64,000 bases of DNA from Himantopus leucocephalus. Its lineage: Eukaryota; Chordata; Aves; Charadriiformes; Recurvirostridae. The notes under the pieces are model-generated. The model did no database searches. It worked only from the letters and a program-made list of their open reading frames with translations, and was not told the origin of the DNA. Below, piece by piece: positions 1 through 12,300 of this stretch (positions are counted from its first letter, which is position 1; every line of letters begins with the position of its first letter). Where the stretch lies: the NCBI GenBank assembly GCA_003993805.1, contig RSEF01000001.1:63298550-63362549 (forward strand). The letters are read 5' to 3'. The translations under genes and the position numbers were made by a program.

Positions 1-3000
1 GAGGTCCAGCTTCCCCTTCCCAGCCAGGGCAGGTCAGGTCCCCATGGGCTTTGCCCTAAGATCCTGGCAGAAGCATGGAGAGTTTTCATAGAGCTTGGGC
101 AATATTAAGGGTTGCTGCTAAACTATTGCGGTTGGCCAGCGCATCAACCCCCTTGTACCTGTCTGGGTCCTGTTTAGTTCCTGTTCCCCTTTCCCTGGCC
201 TTGGGCTCAAGTTCTGTTCTCATTTTGGGTTTTCTTGGTGACACTCAAAGGAAGCACGTTTGAGGTTTTCTTAATCTGTCTGACACTGCACAGGAAGGCA
301 GAAGCTGGGAGCACCCTTGAGATGAAAGGATGCGGGAACATGAGGGATCCATCGCTGCTGGTCTCCCTGGAGCCTGCAACACAGAAACTGGCAGCATGTG
401 GCCATGTCCGCAAGTAAGCTCCTTAGGTTGCAGTCATCTCCCTGTTCTGCCACTCCCTGCGATGCTGTGCCGCCCCCTGACACTGTGCCCAGCCCGTGGC
501 AGCTGGCGGCACGTGGCCGAGCCAAGGGGATGGTTTCCAGCCTTGTCCTCTTCAGGCTGCAGCCAGGGGCACGGCGGCCGGGCTCTGCCAGTGTTAAAAC
601 CCGAGCCTTGCTCCTCTGCCTCCTTTTCCTTCACTCCATGGGGTTTTATACCAAGGCCAGGAATGAAGGTCACATCCCCTCCAAGGAATCAACAGGCTGC
701 AGCGTTTCCGGTGAGGGCGGCTGCACGTAAGAGGCTGCCGGCAGCAAAATCCCCCCCCGCCACGGGGCTGACGGGGCAGGCAGGTTGGTGTGTCACCAGC
801 TCTGCTAAGGGGTGTCAGCCAGGGTTTTGCATGGATCAGATGTGCCCGGTGTTGTAATCTCACCTGGAGAGCGACTGGCTGTGGTTCAGCCCCTGCCACG
901 CTTGCCTGCACCCGTGATCTCATGGGGTTTTGCAAGCGCTGGCTGGGCACAGCCAGCCCACGGCGCGGGAGCGCAGATTCCAGGGTGATTAAGCCAGGGA
1001 GCCTCTCTCCCAGCTGAGTCAGGCTTTATTCCAGCGTCTCCGTGCCCTGCTGCGGGCAGGGAATATATCTACACATTGCCAGAGTCCCCACAAACCGTGT
1101 CTCCCCAGCACTGTTGTCCCTTCGCCCCCCCAGCCCAGCATCCCGGCCAAAGCCGGCTCCTGCCATGGCTGCTTCCTCTTTGCGGTGCTGCCGCGCACAA
1201 ACAGCTGCGTCGTGTCAGCCCGGCGGGCTGCGCCGCTCTGATAAATGACCCGATTTCCGAGAGCGGGGATGGAGCTGCCGATGTACGGCTCCCCAGGCTG
1301 AGGGGAGGGCAGCGGATGGCCCAGCCGCGCCAGGGGGGAACCCCACCGCGCATCTCATCTGTGTCTCCCACCAACATCATGTCTCCCGGTGTCTTCTCGT
1401 GCCGCACGTAGAGCAGTATGGGTAGTGCACAGGGTGTTTAAATCCATAACCTTTGTGTTGCAGAAAGGGTGACCGGGTTCTCCCCAGGCAATAGGCTTTG
1501 GGGGTGACTCGCACCACTGCTGACAATTTGGAAAGCTGTGGCCGAACGCTTGGAAAAAGGGGCCACAGAGGTTGGGTGCCTGCAAACGGTGCCCACATGG
1601 AGATGAAGGAGGGACAGCCTCCGGCTGTCACTCATGTCAGCCTCTCAGGAGCCCCTGGAGCTTGGTCTGGGGGAGCTAGGAAACAAAATGCCACCTAATG
1701 GGGCCGTTCTCCTGCCCTGCTTCTGCTGGCTCTGCCCTCTCTCGCGCCAGGACAGGGGGATGGGACAGGAAGGCCCTCATTATTCAGGGCTTGCTAATTA
1801 GACGGGAATGTTATCTCCAGCCCAGATGTCAGCTCTGACCTCCCTCTAACCTTCTTCTGGAAATCAAAACAGGCGCAGCTCTGTTTGTTTTAAAATAATA
1901 AAAATAAGCATTTGGGGTGAAGCAGGAAAACCTGGCCCTTGGGGTACGGCTGGGGAGGGAGGAGGGCACGCGACCAGATAAGCCTGGTGAGATACACCAG
2001 GCTGCAGAGCTGGGAGGGACGGGCCACTCAGGGCAGAGAACAAAGTCCCGTGGCTGATGGTGGCTGTGCATGTATTTTGGGCTCCCTAACCTATATCTAG
2101 CAGCAGTGGTGGCACAAACATGGCTTCCCATCACATCCCAGCTGGGCACCATTGGTCCAGAGATGGAACTGATGGGGAAGGTGAGCTGAGTTTGCATTTT
2201 ACCTCCCTGCTTTGCTTTGGGATTGACCAAAGGGTTTCAAAAGGAGATGTTGATCCCTGCAACGAGCTCCGTGTTTCAAAATTGAACTGACCGGCTTTTG
2301 CTCATGCCACCTAAGGCAGTCCCCAAATTGTTTCAGACTAAAGGGAGCTGGGTGACATGAACAGCTGGTGATTCCTGACCTTGGTTTGTAGTAAAAACTT
2401 GGTTTATTGCATTTCTGTAATAATTTTCTATAGCTGGGGAGCAAACTTTGCCCGGCTCTGAACTAGGCCAGGCCTTTGAGCACCTCACCCTACATTAACC
2501 CGGGTTTACATCTCTGTTCCCCATAACAGACTGCAAACTTCGCTTCTTCTTCTGTTTTGTAAGCCCACAGCTCCGGCCTGGAGCTGAACACCAAAGAGGT
2601 CTTCACCCGGCACCCCTTGTCCTGTGTCAGACATCCAGGCACCCTGGGCTGCAGCACCAAAGCTCCTTATGACAGAGGCTCGACGGCAGTTCTTGCTGCA
2701 AAATGAGGAGTGGAGGTGACCAGCTGAGAACCGGCACTCTCGGGCTTTCTCATTCTGCTGCAGCCCCTGTAGCTTGTGGCCGCCACTGTGTCCGGCTGTG
2801 GCCCTACCCTGCCCAGTCCATCTACGCTGCAGGAACCGGAGTGTGGCCTGCACTAAACCGCCCCAAGCCCTCTCTCCAGGGACTCTTCCTAATAGGGCTT
2901 TCAGCTGTAGAAGGTGGACCAGGGGGAGCTGAGCTGCACGCTCAGCCGGCAGTGCAGAGATGCCCTGTCCCTCCCTTCCGCCTCCCTCCCCTCCCTGCCT

Positions 3001-6000
3001 GCAGATCGTGTCTGTGACCTATTTGTCAGCCTCGTACCTGACATCTCATATCCTCGTGGTGCATTTCTCCCAGCCACATCCTGGAGCTCATCTCAGCTTT
3101 CCCCATTTCCCATCTTTTATGAAGACTTAAGAGGGATCACTCATCACGCTGCAATCCTGATACCGCAAAAGGCACCACTGATTTGCAGTTACACGTCATT
3201 TTGCTTACCATTATCCCCAAGACAGCAAGCCAGTAAAAGCTTTGAGGTCTTCCTTCTCGCTTGCCTCCTTTCATATCAGCTGCTGGCCCACTGAGTAATG
3301 GGTGTTCTTTTTTACACTCTGAAGGTTGTGCCTCACAGTTATGACATCACGGCAGTGATGCACTGCCCTCAGGCAACATCACCAGAGCAGAACATGATTT
3401 CTGTTGTCTTCCAGTCCTAGCTACTGCCTGGTACACCCTGTCTCCTCAAGCTTCAGGGTTACTGAAGCAGAGTAATAACTGAGAAATGAGTAATTGAGAA
3501 GCTACCTGACCAGATTTAGACCTGACTGTCAACACCTTCTCCGATAACAAGGGGAAGGAGGATCTGTGCCTGCTAAGGTGCAGAGCCACAGAAGGAGAAG
3601 GACGGTGCACAGACATCCCTGGGTACACATACGGATGGCACTCCCACAGCCTACAGTACAGCTCCACTCACACAAACCAGCACAGCTCCCCAAAACTGAG
3701 TGAATTTGCACCCATTTTTATGACCTAAACTTCTGAGCCAATATTTACACGCTACGCGGATGCACCGACTCCCTGTGTGACACTGTGGACATGCACTAAC
3801 GCAGGCTGGCGCTGCACGTGTGCACCCCAACAAACACACTCACAAAGACTCGTCCTTTTACAAGTAGGCAGAGGCACTTGCTCTCCTCCAGGAGGTGAAA
3901 CAGACAATTCCTCAGGCTGTTTCATGATGGTCCTCTGCATTTGCAAGAGGGACATTAACAAAGTGGAGCAACTCCAGAGCATCTGACACATGATCAGGGT
4001 CTGAGGGAGCTGGGTTGGTCTGCAAGGAGAGGAGACGGCTTGTGAGGGGCGTTATCTAACCACTGTCTTCTACTACCCAAATGGAGGTTATGCAGAAGGT
4101 AGAGTCAGATTGTCAGAGGTGCTCAGTGAAAGGACAAGAGGCAAGACCGGAGACTGTGGATCTGTCATCCTCAGAGGTTTTTGAAACCCAGCTGGATATA
4201 GCCCTGAGCACCCCAATCTAACCCTAAGACTGGTCCTGCTCCGAGCAGGTGGTCGAACTGAAGACCTCCAAAGTTACCTCCTACACTACAGGATCCTGTG
4301 ATTTTGGTAATCCTACATGTCTGGTAATAGGTGTTCCTTAATTCAGATACTGATTGCAACCACTTGCACATGGGATGCTATTACAACCCCTGTGAGCAGC
4401 CACACTGCTGGAGTAAATTCATTCATGGGGTCACTGGGAAGGAGGCTTTCTGGCCTCTCCTGGGCTGCAATTCCCTCATAGTTTCTGATCAGCTTACATC
4501 TGGCTGCCCATGACCGTGCATTTCCAGCACCTCTCCAGCACCCAGGTAGTCAAATGGACCAAGAATATGATCAAGCTGGAAACATCTCTCTTTCTTTTGG
4601 TTCAAGTTTGTTTCCAGCTGGATCAGCTGGCTGTGTCACCTGGGACTGGCAGTGCGAGTGTGAAGATCAGAGGAGGGAGGGGAACAGGACTTCTTCCTTC
4701 GGGGGCTGCTTAGTCTTGGGTCGGCTTTGCGCAGTCATCAAGCCCCAACCCTGACCCTTGTGAGGCTGAGGAGGAACATGATGTTCCACCCTTGTAGGTT
4801 AACCTAACCCATGTCACTCATCCCTGTGGAGAGGGTGCACAGCTTCTCTTTCTTGAGCCACAGACAGCCTGAAGCAGTTAAAGGGTGGCTGTTGTGGTAA
4901 GCTTGGAGGGGTGGGGGGGGATCACCTGAAATCACTCCCACCTTTGAACCACTCCCACAGCTCCTGCCCTCCTTGGCTCTTAAAATACATGGCTTGAGAA
5001 CTATAAAAACTCAGTATGTGGTAGGGAAGGTCATTATATCTGGATGCTTTGTGCAAATCTAGGTGTCTGAGAACTGGTAAGCCTCTGTGGTAGCATCTAG
5101 CCTACTCAACCCGGCACTTCTGTGACTTGAGCATAGCCATAACTGCAAGAAGTGTATTAAAGAGGAAGCTCTTGGCGCCTGTTTCCTCTCTTATAAAACG
5201 AAGATAACTGCCTCCTGGAGTGCTAAATGTGACTGGTTTTGGTAAAGATTGCTGAGGGCTGGCGGTCTGCGTGTGCTTTGTCCTCTGGAAGGCCAGCCTT
5301 TCGCAGCTTGCAAGCGGCATGGCTAATCCCTGCCTGCTGCTCCTTCCCGAGACACGCCAGTGCTCGCAGAAGGAGGTGGGTGCTGTGACATCTTTTTCTT
5401 TTTCCTTTCCTTTTTTTTTTTTTTTCCCACTCNCCCATTGGGAGAAATTGAGTCATACTGGGGTGATGTCCTATGGGCTGGCAGCAGGCCCAAAAACAGA
5501 GTTACAGCCTGAATGTCTGCTCACTGTACCCCCATCCCAGCCACCGTATGCGTGTGGCTTAACGTTTCGTGTCCTTGGTTTAATGAACTTGTGTCAGGAA
5601 TTTTATGTGCATAGCAACCTTATCTGATGACAGTGACATTTTTAGCATGTTTATGTTCAGTTTTATTTGCAACCAGTTTCCAGTGTAGTTCAGCTGGGTG
5701 GATTGGATGGGGTTGAAATGTGTAAGAACCCAACGTACGCACTGGTAGCTGAGCCAGAGATACTGGGGGGGCTCTGAAGCACATCCAGAGGCAAAAGGAT
5801 CTGCAATGGAGTTTGTACACCAGATTTGCCAGCTGCAGCCTTTCACACACTCGCTAGTATCCAACAAGCAACACTGGGGGGGGGTTGTTTGTTTTTCCTT
5901 TCTTTTTTTTTTTTTCTTCTGGTTCTCAGTACTATCACAACCAGATGGGAATAGGTTTCCCACGTTGGATGCGGGGGACTCTCCAACCCACTGCTCCCAG

Positions 6001-6090
6001 ATAGCCACAACGTTACAAATGCAGACGTTTCTGCTTCACCACAGCTCCAGCTAGTAGGAGGTACGGGGGAGAAGGGGAGGGGAGACGGGT
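1..6090. other. Upstream intergenic DNA, GC-rich, no gene recognised
   Basis: I found no exon, RNA gene or identifiable transposon here. The many open frames (up to 175 codons) overlap on both strands, match no family I recognise, and fit a GC-rich sequence with few stop codons. Isolated motifs include a TGAGTCA site at 1015-1021 with a TGATAA GATA-type site at 1239-1244. There are short poly-T, poly-G and poly-C runs, with one undetermined base at 5433 beside a T run. In mammals the region 5' of MYH9 lies next to TXN2, but I could not recognise any TXN2 exon. Confidence 0.5.
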
Positions 6091-6360
6091 CATTCTCTAG
6101 TTTGAAATTTAAACAGCTGGATTCAGCGAGGGTTCCCAGGGTTTTTCCCAGGAAGGAGGTCAGTGGCTTGTGCAGGCAGATAGCCTGGGAGCAAGCATCA
6201 GGAGTGCCCCTTGAGGCTCCACCTCCGCAGCTCGGCCTCGAGTGGAGCGCTCTTGCCCATATAAGGCTGTGGTTGTCGCAACGAAAAAGAGCCATAAATA
6301 GTTGTAAGATCATTACCTGCCTCGCTCTGTGCAAGATTGGGCACCTTCCCAAGTAAGACT
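6091..6360 (+). promoter_or_regulatory. Candidate upstream enhancer or alternative promoter with CArG box
   Basis: A perfect CArG box (ccatataagg, 6257-6266), the binding motif of serum response factor, is followed at once by a RUNX-type TGTGGTT (6268-6274). A TATA/MEF2-like cataaatag lies at 6293-6301. About 50 nt further on, caagtaaga places a good splice donor GT at 6353-6354. This order is what a short TATA-driven first exon would need. MYH9 belongs to the cytoskeletal genes controlled by SRF and its MRTF partners, so a role in MYH9 expression is plausible, 11 kb upstream of the CpG-island promoter. A single CArG box is expected several times by chance in a window this size, so this is only a candidate. 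Confidence 0.25.
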
Positions 6361-9300
6361 CTTCCTGCCTGTGGCTTCCAGGGCTCCCCTCCCCACTCCA
6401 GCTCCAGGAAGGCAGTGTTTCCCGTGTCTCTGCTCACGGATGTGCAAGCCCAGGCTACAAGATCCAATTGCTCCAGGTGCTCTGCCCTGCACAACTCCGT
6501 GCCTTGGACTGTTCAAAGTGTAGAAAGTCTCCTGCCTGAGACTATTCACTTGCTTTACAAAGTGCTGTGGGAGGGAGGCTGTGGCTCCTGTGTCTATGTG
6601 CCTTTCTTCAGCAGCTCGGGAGCCAAAAGTTTCCTTAGTCTGAAGTGTAGCACTTTCGTTCTTCAACTGAAAGTGTATGTACAGGGGAAGGTGTAGGAGG
6701 AGAAAGAAAAACAGTACAAACAGGGGCAAAACAAGGCACTAGCAGAGACAGTAAGCAGCCCTATGCAAGATGTTTCTGCTTGCTGCTTTTCCAGGGTGTC
6801 AGATCCCACAGGAGAGAGGATGCACCCAGGTGGGGAGACTGCATGACAGGGAAGGAGCTGTGCTGACCAGCATGTAGGCAGGGATCGCACCACCCTGCTG
6901 AGCTTGGCCCTAATCCCATAGCATGGCTGTGGCACGTCTCTCGCGGGATCCCCTGCACTGTACAGAGCTCCTGTGGGACTTGGGGCACAGGGGGGCACGC
7001 AGTGGGGGACACTTAGCTGTGCTGTGCAGAACCTGGTGGTGGTGTTGAGGGAGGATGCTACCCTCAGGGTCTTATGCTTAGCATGCGAGCCTTCAAATGG
7101 TCACCTTCCCACATCTTTTCTCTGTAGGAAAATGATCTTCTGAGGGCCTATTTCCCTTTCTGAGATGCAGTGTGTTCCCATGGGGAATACCTAAATGCAG
7201 AGGAGGCCTTGGTGTCTCCTGGAAGGAGAAGCTTATCATGATGAGGAAGACACTGTGGGCTGAGCAGCAGCAAAGTCCTAGACCAGCAGTCAGAAGACCT
7301 GGTGTATCCATCAGACAATTATTTGCCTGTTTCCTGATGTGGCTGTGTTTTACTCCTTCCCCCCCTTCTCAATTTTTCTCCAAGTAATGAAGCAATTCAT
7401 TGTCAGTGCATATTTTAAACACTGACTCTCTTGGTTCCTGTCTTAGACCCAGCACACACTTCCCAAAAGTTTCCTGTGGGCCCCAACTACAGCAGTTTAA
7501 ACATTTTCCATCGTACGTGAAGCAGCTCTCTGCTGCCATGGGGTCCTTGGTTCCCTGACTTGCCTGGTCAGTCGGGGTAGTACCCGTACTTAGCTTCTGC
7601 ATGGGACCTGCTGCAGGCATTGCGGCCAGTCTCAGCCTTTCTTCACTTCTGATTGCTCTCTCACACTGAATTTGTCTGGTCTGTTTGAGCTTGAAAATGC
7701 TTTGGGGAAAGCAACAGGAGCTGATCTTGGCTTGAGACTCAGTCTGTGCTACCGCAACGCAGTAAGAAAGGAGGACTGTGGTTTGACGTGCAGCAATAAA
7801 GAGGGGAATGCCTATCTTCACTAGGTATCTTCACTAGACTATCCTCAATCTCTTCCACAGAGGCAAGGTTGTTCCCAATGAGAACTGCTGTGCTTGGGAA
7901 GCTGCTATTGAGAATTATGAGTTTTCCCCTAGACAGTCTTTTCCAGGTCTGCTGGCAGGCCAGGAGACACAGACCCTATTGGGTCCTTGGATGCAAAGGC
8001 AACCTTCAGGGAACACAGATGTAGCCCCTCATCTATGCTTGAACATCTGGGTGCCTTCTACATTGTAAAGGTCTTGGGCAAACAGCACTATCACAGGCAA
8101 CAAGAGAAGTGTGACACTGACGGGAAACTGAATCATAATGTGCTTCTCCTGATACTGTGGGTTAAAGTGCCTTGCTCCACCTTTCTCCAGAAATTCAACA
8201 GAGAATAAGATTAGAAAGCAGCTGTGTGAAAGGTTTCATGCCAGTGCAGGGCGTCAAACCTTTAGCATTAAGATGGCAGTTGTCCTTATGGTACAGTTTT
8301 CCATCATTGGGATTGGCTCTTTTAGAGGCAGAAGGACTGCCCCAAGCCCCTGGGTTTCTTCCTTCCCTTGCAGGGAGGAGGAGGGGTATCAGTGCCAGGG
8401 TGGCTGGTGCCGCTCTGCGGGACAGCTTGGTGCCAAGAGGTGAGGTCATTGCCATCAGGATGAAACGCAGCCTTGGCAGGGAGGAGGGCAGAGGCCTCTC
8501 CCTTCCCAGCTGTTGTGTGTCTCTGGGTCTGAGTGCATGCTGAGCGGACAGCCAGGACTCCAGCAGGCAAAAAGATGTCCTTCGGGCCAAGCAGGGCCCT
8601 CATTTTTTTTAAAGCAAACTTTGCTTTCCAAATGGAATGAATGGAAAGGGTCTGGAGGAATTAGAGCTCGTAGTCCCTCTCACTTTCCTCTGTTTCCTCC
8701 TCCTGCGGGGTGAGAGTAGCACTCATTCCAGGGCACTCAGATCAGATTCTTTCCCATCCCCAGGCATTTACAGCCAGAGTCACTTCCAGGGGACCATAAT
8801 CTAGATTTTCAGTTTCAAAGAAGACTTTACAGTGATCTGAAAAGACCTTGGGCTCCTGTATCCTGAAGAGGCACAAAAAAGAGGCATCTTCAAGTGCTTC
8901 TAATTATACCTCTTTTTTTTTTTCTCCTGCTTTACATATTTTCCTGCTTGGCTTTTTTTTTTCTTTTCTTTGCTAATTAGAAGACTAATTTTAGAAATTA
9001 GTCTTGTCCACTCTGGAAAACCAATAGAAAATTAGTAAAATCGTGGTAGCATGAAAATGAAAGTAAGCCTGGGGAAAGGTAATTGTTTATAACTGAGGGG
9101 TTTTGTTAACTCCTGTGCCTAATTAACACACTACAAAGGGGAGCCTTTGTTGAAACTTCCACACCCTGCTTTCTCAATTAAGGTACAAGAGAGATCATAA
9201 TAAAATGAGCTTGGAGACAGCTGGTATGTCCCCTAGCAAAGCCAAACCTGATTTAGCATTCCTTAAATAAAAAAAAAAAAAACCCTAACATACACATACC

Positions 9301-12300
9301 TTCTTTTCCTGCATGTAATTCCTTTTTCTCCATATAATGCAAAGCTCTTTCTCATGGATTCCTAGTGGGAACAAAAAACTTAAAGTATGATCCTTGTCGC
9401 TGATGTGTTTTTAGCCTACAGGAAAAAGGGGCTGGGATGATTATTTTCAGGGTTATGATGGCTGCTAGAAGAAACTTTGCAGGAAAGCTGAATCATCGGG
9501 TGAGCATCTTGTTTTCATCTTTTTGTGTTTTGCTATCCCACATCTAAGGGGCGGCTTATGAAAATTCAAAAGGCTTTTATACATGTACATTCCTCTATAA
9601 AGAGTCAAAGAATTATAGGCCTCTGTGCTGTCTTGCAATTAGCTGCCAATTTATGTACAGGTGTGTGTTTCAAGTTCAGTGTCAGATGCAGCTGTAACTG
9701 AGAGAATGGTAGAGTAGCAAGAGGTTTAAGGATGCTGTTACACCATGTGTAAACAGACAAGACAAGGAAGGAGTGGGCAGGATTTACCATGGGTTGAATG
9801 TCTTGACCCACTAGGTAGAAGACAGCAGAGCTGTCTTCTTATTTTGTGCTTTAGAGCTGTATCACGCTTGGGTCTGTAACTCAAAATCCAAATATTCTCT
9901 TCCATAAAAAAACTTGTAACCTCTTTTTTTTTTTTTTTTTCCTTCCCTCAGCCAGTGCAGAAGACAGCAGTTCTTGCAGGACTCCTTACATCCCAGCCTA
10001 ACACAAGCTGCTACCTCACGTAGAGGGATTTCACAAGAAGCCCCCGAGCACCACTGTCCTGTGGGTTTGCTTCCTGTAACATTTTGCTCTCTCTTGGTAG
10101 CTGAGAAATATTGCAGAGCAGGTGCTAGTCTGCAGTTGGGCAGCTCAGTAGCCTGCTACTCCTCAGTGAGGTATTGATTTTTGACATGAATTTTGCATTA
10201 TGCAAACATGCAGGATGCCAAGTGAGTTGCCTTCTTTGTTCCAGAATAATCCCAGGAAACAATGCTCTGATAAATGGGAAAGAAGGTGACTGTGTTAAAT
10301 GGAGCTCATCTGCACCTCGGCTAAAAGGTGGTTTCCCACAGTGATGGCACCTCATGTGTATCTGTTGGTATTTCCTCACATCCTACAAAGCTAACACCTC
10401 ACTAAGTCCCAGCTAATTTTCTGCCTTCTGTGCCAGCGCTCTCAGTTTGGTTTTTTGGTCCATCCACCTGACCCAAACAGCGGGCTGAGAATAAGGGCAA
10501 CACATGGATCTTCTTTGTGCCCAGCTTCCTGCACTGGCCCATATTTTTCTGAAGGCAAAGACGACCGGCAAAGCTGTACAGAACAGTCCCTGCTGACAGT
10601 GGGAGGCTGGAGGAGCTGGGAGAATTGAGGGGGCTCTCTAGGGAGCAGGAAAAAAGTCCCAAATGTGGGAGGGAATCTTGGCAGAAATGAAAGGGGGGTT
10701 GTTGAGCAAAGCATGCACTGGCTCCAGACACACAGAGCTTGCAATATGTTACGCTGAGAATCTGTGGGTGTGTTTATAAGACCTGCCGCTGACTTGCAAG
10801 CACAAAGGATGTAGCCTCCCCTTATCAGAAAAATGTGGGCTTCGGTCTTGCAGAAGAGGGAGAACGAATGCTTGTGTAACTTCACATTGAGTCTCCTTTC
10901 TGGTTGTAGCCCAAAAGAATAGTCCCAAAGTTTGGCTTTGACCGGACTGGCTTTGGTTTCTGGCAGACAAAAGTGGTGTCTTTAATTGTGGCAGGCTATA
11001 AACGAGTTAGTTCCCCTGCAGTTCCCACAACAAAGCTACAATGAGAATCTGGATGACTTTCTACAGCACTGGAAAAATCCCTTGTTCCTAGCATCTCTTG
11101 GGCATACTAGAATATTTCAAGCTAGTTTCATTTTGTCCTCAGCCAGCTCCCTGGAATGAGAACCACAGAGCCACTTCATTTGAGCAAATATTTGGCCTTG
11201 ATTACTATTGCAGGCTGAGCCCAAAACCAAACAGCAAACATGAGGTAAGCGGAGAGGCACCATTAGCGGAGCAAAAGCTCACACAGTAACCTCTGGAAAG
11301 GCAGCAAGCTGAAAGTAGGAGGGCTCTCATGTTTTTCTAGGGAGGAAAAAAATAAAGGGAGACTAAATTCCTGCTATAGGAAGATGCTTGGGGAGAAGAA
11401 GAGGGAAGTGAACACCCAGTTAGATGCCTTTTGTTTAGAGGTCCATTAAAGGTGACTGATGCTGAAAAGCAATTAAAACAATGAAAAAAAAAAAAAAGAG
11501 GTGAACTATCTAAATGCTACCACCTTTATGTATTCTCCTATCTTAGTCCTGTTTTCCAAATAGCATAGTCACCCTCCTACTGAATTCTTGGTTCTGTGAA
11601 AACATGGCCCAGCCTGAGACCTAGGGAAGGGAAAGAGAAGCAAAGGTAGCGTAAAGCTCTCCACAGCCCTACCTTATCAGGATGAATTAAACAGCGTTTA
11701 GATGGATTTGTCAATCTCTTTAAAGTATTTTTTCCTTACCAATATTGACCCAAACCTAGCAAGTATGTTTGCTACCTGAGTGTCACAAGCATGACAGCTG
11801 CAGCGTGACAGAGGGGCTGGGGAAGGGATGTTGTTCTCCTTTCAGCTTATCCTCTGCTGAGTAAGAAGAATGCCCCCAAGCCCTTCTAAACTCAGGAATT
11901 TGAAGCATTTCTTACCCTCTCTGAGAAAGGGAGAAGGAAAAGGAGGTATTTGAGATGTTAATAAAGGATCCTTAGCAATTGTTGAACCAGGGAGCTGTGA
12001 GGCCAGGACAGACAAGCCTATAATTACATGCATGTACTGGCTGAATTATCACTGAAGGAGCTAAGCTGTAACAGATTGTGTGAAAATGTTTGTTTTCTTT
12101 GTCAAAGAGTTGCTGTGCTTATTTAAGGCAGGTAACAGGATGTGTTCTGTTGGAATTTTGGACAAGTCTGGGTAGACCCAAGGCAGAAAACTCGGATTCT
12201 AAATCTCCGTTTTGGGGCAAAGATAATTTTGCTGGATGGCTTGTATTCCTGCTGGACCTTTTGTAATGGTGTTGGATGCCAGCTTTCTCCGAATTTAAAA

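Noticed and set aside
7369..7821. 150-codon minus-strand ORF starting with a hydrophobic stretch
   Set aside because: No domain or homologue is recognised, and a few ORFs of this length are expected by chance in 64 kb on six frames.
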